A stretch of 11,818 nt of DNA from an uncultured Lachnospiraceae bacterium (lineage in GTDB: Bacteria; Bacillota; Clostridia; Lachnospirales; Lachnospiraceae), in contig CALZHV010000055.1 of assembly GCA_945787485.1 (NCBI GenBank), positions 1 to 11,818 on the forward strand. Direction: 5' to 3'. Position 1 is the stretch's first letter. Every line of letters begins with the position of its first letter. A program made the translations under genes and the position numbers. Below, piece after piece: positions 7,420 through 11,818 of the stretch. The notes below the pieces were generated by a model. It was not told the DNA's origin. It ran no database searches and worked only from the letters and a program-made list of their open reading frames with translations.

Positions 7420-8703
7420 TTATTTTACTTCAATTTTTGTTTTACCACCCATGTATGGCTGTAATACTGTAGGAATGTTGATGCTTCCATCTTCATTTAA
7501 ATTGTTTTCAAGGAATGCGATAAGCATTCTTGGAGGAGCAACAACCGTATTATTTAATGTGTGAGCAAAATATTTGCCATTTTCACCTTTAACTCTAATC
7601 TTTAATCTACGTGCCTGAGCATCGCCAAGATTTGAACAGCTACCGACCTCAAAATATTTCTTCTGACGAGGAGACCATGCCTCAACATCATATGACTTAA
7701 CTTTGAGATCTGCTAAATCACCTGAACAACATTCGATTGTTCGTACAGGAATATCCATTGAACGGAATAAATCAACAGTATTTTTCCACAATTTATGGAA
7801 CCATTCCATACTGTCTTCAGGTTTACATACAACAATCATTTCCTGCTTTTCAAACTGATGAATACGATAGACACCACGTTCTTCAAGTCCGTGAGCACCC
7901 TTTTCTTTTCTAAAGCAAGGAGAATAGCTTGTAAGTGTCTGAGGAAGTGAATCTTCATTCACCATTGTATCGATAAACTTACCAATCATTGAATGTTCAC
8001 TTGTTCCGATAAGATATAAGTCTTCACCTTCTATTTTATACATCATTGCATCCATTTCAGCGAAGCTCATTACACCGGTAACTACATTGCTTCTAATCAT
8101 GAATGGAGGTATACAATATGTAAAACCTCTATCAATCATGAAATCTCTGGCATAAGAAATAATAGCTGAATGAAGTCTTGCTATATCGCCCATGAGATAG
8201 TAGAATCCATTTCCTGCAACTTTTCTTGCACTGTCTAAATCAATTCCGTTTTATTTCTCCATTATGTCTGTATGATATGGAACTTCAAAATCAGGAACTA
8301 CAGGTTCGCCAAATCTTTCAAGCTCAACATTTTCTGAATCGTCTTTTCCTATTGGAACTGAATCATCAATGATGTTAGGAATAACCATCATTTTCTCAGT
8401 TAATGCAGCACGAACCTCAGGTTCAAGCTTTTCAAGCTCGGCAAGTCTTGCAGAATTTTTTGCAACTTCTTTCTTTACTTCTTCTGCTTCTTCCTTTTTT
8501 CCTTGAGCCATAAGAGCGCCTATTTGCTTTGCGATAGAGTTCTTTTTAGCACGAAGTTCATCTGCTTCCTGTTGAAGTTCTCTTGCCTGCTTATCAAGCG
8601 TAATAACTTCATCGACAAGAGGAAGCTTTTGGTCTTGAAATTTCTTCTTTATATTTTCTTTTACAATATCTGGGTTTTCTCTCACAAATTTAATATCTAA
8701 CAT
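7420..8703 (-). pseudogene. serS: Seryl-tRNA synthetase gene interrupted by one in-frame TAA
   Basis: SerRS charges tRNA-Ser with serine using ATP. Read through the stop, the frame gives 427 codons, the normal length. Codons 1-150 (8251-8703) are the tRNA-binding N-terminal domain, including the long coiled-coil arm (about 28-110). Codon 151 is TAA (8251-8253). The conserved sequence resumes at once in the same frame with NGIDLDSARKVAGNGFYYL, then the catalytic core from the ATG at 8193. Class II motifs are present: NVVTGVMSF, the TSE loop (234-236), motif 2 FRKE (264-267), EVGSCSNLGDAQARR, and a motif 3 with R392 in NNTVVAPPR rather than the textbook GxGxxxGR form. The start has AAGGAG seven bases upstream. 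The ATG at 8193 has no ribosome binding site. No T-box leader fits in the 49-bp gap after DUF4446. It could be an error, a true pseudogene or a recoded gene. Confidence 0.9.
8251..8253 (-). other. In-frame TAA at codon 151 of serS
   Basis: The - strand reads ATG GAG AAA TAA AAC GGA ATT GAT. The codons after the stop continue the conserved SerRS sequence with no frame shift, so one substitution explains the break (for example TTA, CAA or AAA to TAA). The stop lies between the tRNA-binding arm and the catalytic domain, near the natural inter-domain linker. Confidence 0.9.
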
Positions 8704-8752
8704 TTTTATCTCCTTTTATGTCATATGTATTATTTCATATAACTATTGTGTT

Positions 8753-9310
8753 TTATTCCTGAATATCGAATTCTAAATCCGGGTCGTCATATTCGGTCAT
8801 TTCTTTTATTTCTTCATCAATGGTTTTGGCTCTGTTGATTGCTTCTTTTTCTTCTTCAGACAGAGGGATGAATGATTCTCCCTCTATTATTTCTTTGGCG
8901 TATGTATAACAACCTTCACGTGAATGCATTGAATTAATAACTATACCGGAATTTTTCTCATTTAATAAAGCTATTGCAAAGCTTAGATTACCGGCCATCT
9001 CATTGAAAGCATCGTATTTAACAAGACCATACTTGCTGATACATGAATCTAAGTGCTTTTTTATTTCTTTGTGCTCTTTAGTAACTCTTTTTGCATTTGC
9101 TTTTACTTTATCCATTTCCTTGAAACGGATGCGAATTACCTTTTCCAAATCAGCACCTTTTTTACCACTCATCAATGCTTCATATTTTCTGCTTATAATA
9201 CTCATTTTGTTCATCATTATTATAAGTAGAATCAGGAGTAAAACAACAGATATCATAAGTATTATCACAACCGTTTTAAGATTGAGACCTAATATAGTAG
9301 GCATATCCAT
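8753..9310 (-). CDS. DUF4446 family membrane-anchored protein
   Basis: The 185-aa product has one strong N-terminal hydrophobic segment (about residues 10-34). A charged, probably coiled-coil region follows (40-90, KANAKRVTKEHKEIKKHL). Then comes the family's conserved core YGLVKYDAFNEMAGNLSFAIALLNEKNSGIVINSMHSREGCYTYAKEI, with SEEEKEAI near the end. These features identify DUF4446, which in Clostridia typically sits directly downstream of parB, as it does here. The tail is acidic (MTEYDDPDLEFDIQE). A GAGGT ribosome binding site seven bases before the ATG at 9310 favours that start over the second Met two codons later. It lies 18 bp after parB. Function is unknown; the membrane anchor and position suggest, but do not show, a link to chromosome segregation or early sporulation. 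Confidence 0.88.
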   Translation of the reverse strand: MDMPTILGLNLKTVVIILMISVVLLLILLIIMMNKMSIISRKYEALMSGKKGADLEKVIRIRFKEMDKVKANAKRVTKEHKEIKKHLDSCISKYGLVKYDAFNEMAGNLSFAIALLNEKNSGIVINSMHSREGCYTYAKEIIEGESFIPLSEEEKEAINRAKTIDEEIKEMTEYDDPDLEFDIQE

Positions 9311-9328
9311 TATTGTACCTCTTTCATA

Positions 9329-10246
9329 TTAATTTATGTTGTATAACATCTGAGTGATTCTTTCTAAATCTTCATCAGAATAATATTCAATCTCAATTTT
9401 TCCTTTTTTGCCCTTTGATTTAATAGAAGCTTTTGTTCCTAACACGTTTTTAAGCTTTTCTTCTATTTCTTTATATAAGAAGGAATAATCTTTTTCGTCT
9501 TCATATTCTTTCCTTGGAGCAGTTTTTGTTTTGTTAAGTTTTTTGATATAATTTTCTGTTTCTCTTACAGACATATGCTTATCAAATATTAATTCGGCAA
9601 CCTCAAGCTGAAGTTCAGGATCTTCAATGGTGATAAGGTTTCTTACATGTCCGGCTGTAAGTTTTTCATCAATAAGCATCTGCTGAACATCAGGTGTAAG
9701 CTTTAATAATCTCAATGAATTAGTAATTGTTGAACGACCTTTAGAAACTTTTTCTGCAACTTCATCCTGAGTAAGATTAAATTCCTTGATTAATCTGTCG
9801 TATGCAAAAGCTTCTTCAATAGGATTCAAGTCTTCTCTTTGAAGATTTTCGATTAATGCTACTTCTACTATTTCCTGCTCCGTATAATTTTTGATTACAA
9901 CCGGAACTTCTTTTAATCCCGCTAATCTTGCGGCTCTCCATCTTCGTTCACCGGCAATTATTTCATAATAACCTTTACGTTTAACAACAACAATAGGTTC
10001 AATCATGCCGTGTTTTTTTATCGAATCAGCCAATTCTGCTAACGCATCTTCATTGAAGTTCTTTCTAGGCTGTTCTCTGTTTGGCTCTATTTTATTTATG
10101 TTTAAGGTCTGTTCAACCTTTTTAATAACTTCTTTTATTTCAGTTTTTGTAACTACTGTTTTTGCGGCTTTTGTTGAAGTCGATGATGGCTCGCCTGAAG
10201 GAATAAGATTCTCCACACCGCGCCCTAATGCTCTCTTTTGTGCCAT
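9329..10246 (-). CDS. parB: Chromosome-partitioning protein ParB (Spo0J family)
   Basis: ParB binds parS sites, closes into a CTP-dependent clamp and spreads on nearby DNA, giving ParA and SMC condensin a handle at the origin region. The 305-aa chain has an N-terminal ParA-interacting segment (GRGVENLIP, 8-16). The ParB CTPase domain contains QPRKNF (59-64), GERRWRAARLAG (99-110, the GERRxR nucleotide-binding motif) and IENLQREDLNPIEEA (132-146). A helix-turn-helix parS-binding region follows (about 159-181, DEVAEKVSKGRSTITNSLRLL), and the C-terminal dimerisation domain is at about 250-305. AGGAGG lies seven bases before the ATG, which fixes the start. It follows parA by 17 bp. Two parS sites lie upstream of parA in this same window, the expected cis targets. 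Confidence 0.97.
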   Translation of the reverse strand: MAQKRALGRGVENLIPSGEPSSTSTKAAKTVVTKTEIKEVIKKVEQTLNINKIEPNREQPRKNFNEDALAELADSIKKHGMIEPIVVVKRKGYYEIIAGERRWRAARLAGLKEVPVVIKNYTEQEIVEVALIENLQREDLNPIEEAFAYDRLIKEFNLTQDEVAEKVSKGRSTITNSLRLLKLTPDVQQMLIDEKLTAGHVRNLITIEDPELQLEVAELIFDKHMSVRETENYIKKLNKTKTAPRKEYEDEKDYSFLYKEIEEKLKNVLGTKASIKSKGKKGKIEIEYYSDEDLERITQMLYNIN

Positions 10247-10263
10247 GGTTATCCTCCTTAATG

Positions 10264-11052
10264 TTACATGTTGGCATACAATTTATTGTTTATTACTTCA
10301 GCTGCTAAATCTCTGTAACCCTGAGCTCCTGCTGACTTGCTGTCGTATAAATTTATCGGTAATCCAAAACTTGGTGCCTCTGCCAGACGAACATTTCTAG
10401 GGATTATTGATTTATATATATATTGATCCAAATTGTTTTTTACATTTTCGACTACTTCGAGAGATAAATTGGTTCTTGCATCGTACATTGTAAATACAAC
10501 ACCTTCTATCTCTAGTTGTTTATTTAATTTTTGTTTAATTAAATCTATTGTATAAATTAATTGAGATAAACCATCCAATGCATAAAATTCACATTGTATC
10601 GGAACAATAACTGTATTTGCAGCAGTCATTGAGTTGACTGTAAGTATGCCAAGCGCAGGTGGACAATCAATTATTGTGAAATCATATTTGTCTTTAATAC
10701 TTTCTAAAAGGTCTTTAAGAATGTATTGTGGACGCTCCTGAGTTATAAAATCTACTTCTGCACCTGCCAATTCTCTGTTAGATGGCAATAAACTAAGGTT
10801 TAATTTCTTGTTTTCGAGAGGCTTTACTATCATGCATTCGCCAATGTTACATTCTCCGAGCATTGCATCATAAATTGTTAAATCAATATTTGATTTATCA
10901 ACACCTAATCCGCTTGTCATATTACCCTGTGGGTCCATGTCTATTGCAAGTACTTTTTTGCCTTTTTCTGCAAGACATGCAGCGAGATTTACTGATGTAG
11001 TTGTTTTACCAACGCCACCTTTTTGGTTGGCAATTGCAATTATTCTTCCCAT
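10264..11052 (-). CDS. parA: Chromosome-partitioning ATPase ParA (Soj)
   Basis: This Walker-type ATPase works with ParB in origin segregation and, in Bacillus, also regulates DnaA. The 262-aa length matches chromosomal Soj proteins. The deviant Walker A motif KGGVGKTTT is at 11-19 (signature lysine K11, K16). AIDMDPQGN (37-45) is the A' motif, FTIIDCPPALG is Walker B, and the C-terminal IPRNVRLAEAPSFGLPI block is the typical ParA signature. There is no N-terminal helix-turn-helix extension, as expected for a chromosomal rather than a plasmid type I ParA. GGAGG eight bases upstream supports the ATG at 11052. It is the first gene of the leftward operon, with an extended -10 promoter close upstream and a parS site about 130 bp away, so ParB bound there could influence its expression. 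Confidence 0.97.
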   Translation of the reverse strand: MGRIIAIANQKGGVGKTTTSVNLAACLAEKGKKVLAIDMDPQGNMTSGLGVDKSNIDLTIYDAMLGECNIGECMIVKPLENKKLNLSLLPSNRELAGAEVDFITQERPQYILKDLLESIKDKYDFTIIDCPPALGILTVNSMTAANTVIVPIQCEFYALDGLSQLIYTIDLIKQKLNKQLEIEGVVFTMYDARTNLSLEVVENVKNNLDQYIYKSIIPRNVRLAEAPSFGLPINLYDSKSAGAQGYRDLAAEVINNKLYANM

Positions 11053-11076
11053 AGTAATTCCTCCGTATTCTTCAAT

Positions 11077-11085
11077 ATTATAGCA
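11077..11085 (-). promoter_or_regulatory. Extended -10 promoter of the parA operon
   Basis: The - strand reads TGCTATAAT, a perfect extended -10 element. Transcription would start near 11070, giving a leader under ~20 bases that includes only the GGAGG site before the parA ATG. No good -35 lies at 16-18 bases; a TTGATA is present 23 bases upstream, which is too far. This is the best promoter candidate for the leftward cluster. Confidence 0.6.
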
Positions 11086-11113
11086 CTTACAATGTTCTTT
11101 CGCTATATCAAAA

Positions 11114-11122
11114 TATGGATAA
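11114..11122 (-). promoter_or_regulatory. Near-consensus DnaA box
   Basis: The - strand reads TTATCCATA, one mismatch from the DnaA box consensus TTATCCACA. It lies just upstream of the parA promoter. Alone, a single-mismatch 9-mer in AT-rich DNA is weak evidence; it gains some weight from the perfect box at 11766. Confidence 0.25.
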
Positions 11123-11181
11123 TTATTTTTGTAAAGTACAATATATAGGATTTTGTATTAGTTGTTTGACTATTTCAGTTT

Positions 11182-11197
11182 GGTTTCACGTGAAACA
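11182..11197. promoter_or_regulatory. parS site (15/16 match) upstream of parA
   Basis: GGTTTCACGTGAAACA differs from the bacterial consensus TGTTTCACGTGAAACA only at the first base. The inner 14 bp are a perfect palindrome. It lies ~130 bp upstream of the parA start and is an expected ParB loading site. Confidence 0.95.
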
Positions 11198-11782
11198 TAT
11201 AATTTGTTTTGCTTTTTGGATGATTTGTTCGAATATATAATGATTATATGACACTATATTCTATTTTGAATGGTTGTTTTATCTGATTATTATCGGCTGT
11301 TATTTGTTTGGAATTTTGATTTTCTTTTTAATGTATGTTTTGTTGTTTTGTTCTTTTGTTTTTTTGCTCTTTCGTTTGTTTTTGCTCACATGATTTATGA
11401 AATTATACTTCTATTTGTTGTTGTTTTGAATTTCTGGTTTTTATGATTTTTAAGTTTACATATTTTGATTCTTTGAGTTTTAATAATATTTATACGCATC
11501 TTTTATTTATGATTATTTACAATACAAGTAATATTTTATATTAATTGTTTTTTTGTTCTGTTTATCTGATCTTTTATTTACTGTTTTTATTTGCGTTTTT
11601 TATGTTTGTTTGTTGAATTAATATTTTATTGTTATTTGGTTTTTTATAGAATTATTATTGTTGTTGTTTTTATTGTTATTATTATTTTTATTGTTGTTGT
11701 TTGGCTTTTTGAGTTTGTTGTTTTGCTTTTTTGTGTTCTGTTTGCATTTTGCTTTTGCGTAATACTTATCCACATCCTTTTG
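11198..11782. other. Long T/G-biased non-coding region between two parS sites
   Basis: I find no gene here on either strand. The + strand is extremely biased: 11641-11760 contains 79 T, 22 G, 13 A and 6 C, and 11281-11400 contains 73 T, 20 G, 16 A and 11 C (counted by hand). Low-complexity TTG, TTA and T-runs dominate, most strongly at 11640-11760. A one-mismatch DnaA box (TTATACGCA) lies at 11490-11498 and a perfect one at 11766-11774. The bias, the AT-richness and the flanking parS sites are what one expects close to a replication origin, but I cannot see an origin core with clustered DnaA boxes. Confidence 0.6.
11766..11774 (+). promoter_or_regulatory. Perfect DnaA box
   Basis: TTATCCACA is an exact match to the high-affinity DnaA box. 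It lies nine bases before a perfect parS site and directly beside the most AT-rich, T-biased stretch. More boxes may lie beyond the right edge of the window. Confidence 0.7.
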
Positions 11783-11798
11783 TGTTTCACGTGAAACA
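11783..11798. promoter_or_regulatory. parS site (perfect 16/16)
   Basis: TGTTTCACGTGAAACA is identical to the consensus parS recognised by Spo0J/ParB. It lies 601 bp from the first parS site and nine bases after a perfect DnaA box. Confidence 0.97.
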
Positions 11799-11818
11799 AT
11801 GTGTTTGTTTATAGATTT

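Noticed and set aside
8251..8253. Genetic code change (UAA read as sense) as the explanation of the serS stop
   Set aside because: Other genes in the window, including mnmG, rsmG, parA, parB and DUF4446, end properly at TAA.
8704..8752. T-box riboswitch leader for serS
   Set aside because: The gap is only 49 bases, too short for a T-box, and no T-box sequence or terminator is seen.
11591..11794. 67-codon + strand open frame of hydrophobic residues in the T-rich region
   Set aside because: It starts at TTG with no ribosome binding site, and its F/V/I/L-only composition is the automatic result of T-rich DNA. It also runs across the DnaA box and parS.

Overview
The window looks like a chromosomal segment of a low-GC Gram-positive bacterium, most likely a member of the Lachnospiraceae (Clostridia). 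The evidence is the AT-rich sequence, strong AGGAGG-type ribosome binding sites, a parA-parB-DUF4446-serS gene order, and a DUF3881-like protein. I know that last family mainly from this group. The content is origin-proximal: tRNA- and rRNA-modification genes (mnmG, rsmG) and the chromosome partition genes (parA, parB), with two parS centromere sites and one perfect DnaA box at the right end.

Layout. Bases 1-200 are a left edge with no recognised gene. mnmG (201-2102) and rsmG (2266-2991) run rightward and are separated by a 26-bp-period AT-rich minisatellite. Everything from 2992 to 11052 runs leftward. In transcription order it is parA, parB, a DUF4446 membrane protein, serS, a DUF3881-like protein, tRNA-Arg(CCT), a CBS/DRTGG-type manganese-dependent pyrophosphatase, a small membrane-anchored coiled-coil protein, and a DEDDh exonuclease. 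parA to the DUF3881-like gene is tightly spaced (17-49 bp gaps) and looks like one operon. A hairpin follows the tRNA. The last two genes appear to have their own extended -10 promoter. Bases 11053-11818 are non-coding, strongly T/G-biased on the + strand, and carry parS sites near both ends.

The most important anomaly is serS. The reading frame gives a complete 427-codon seryl-tRNA synthetase, except that codon 151 is TAA (8251-8253). The frame is kept on both sides and the conserved sequence continues immediately after it. An essential gene with one in-frame nonsense codon is either an error, a true pseudogene with a second SerRS elsewhere, or a case of readthrough or split translation.

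The rightward and leftward blocks meet at 2991/2992 with zero spacing. A perfect 30-bp palindrome is centred there and contains both stop codons, so both proteins end in the same residues (KQPL). The likely intrinsic terminator of the leftward operon lies inside the conserved C-terminal coding sequence of rsmG. In most Firmicutes rsmG and parA-parB point the same way, so this junction is a plausible rearrangement breakpoint. I see no CRISPR array, prophage or insertion sequence, and nothing that clearly constitutes a new defence or mobile system.
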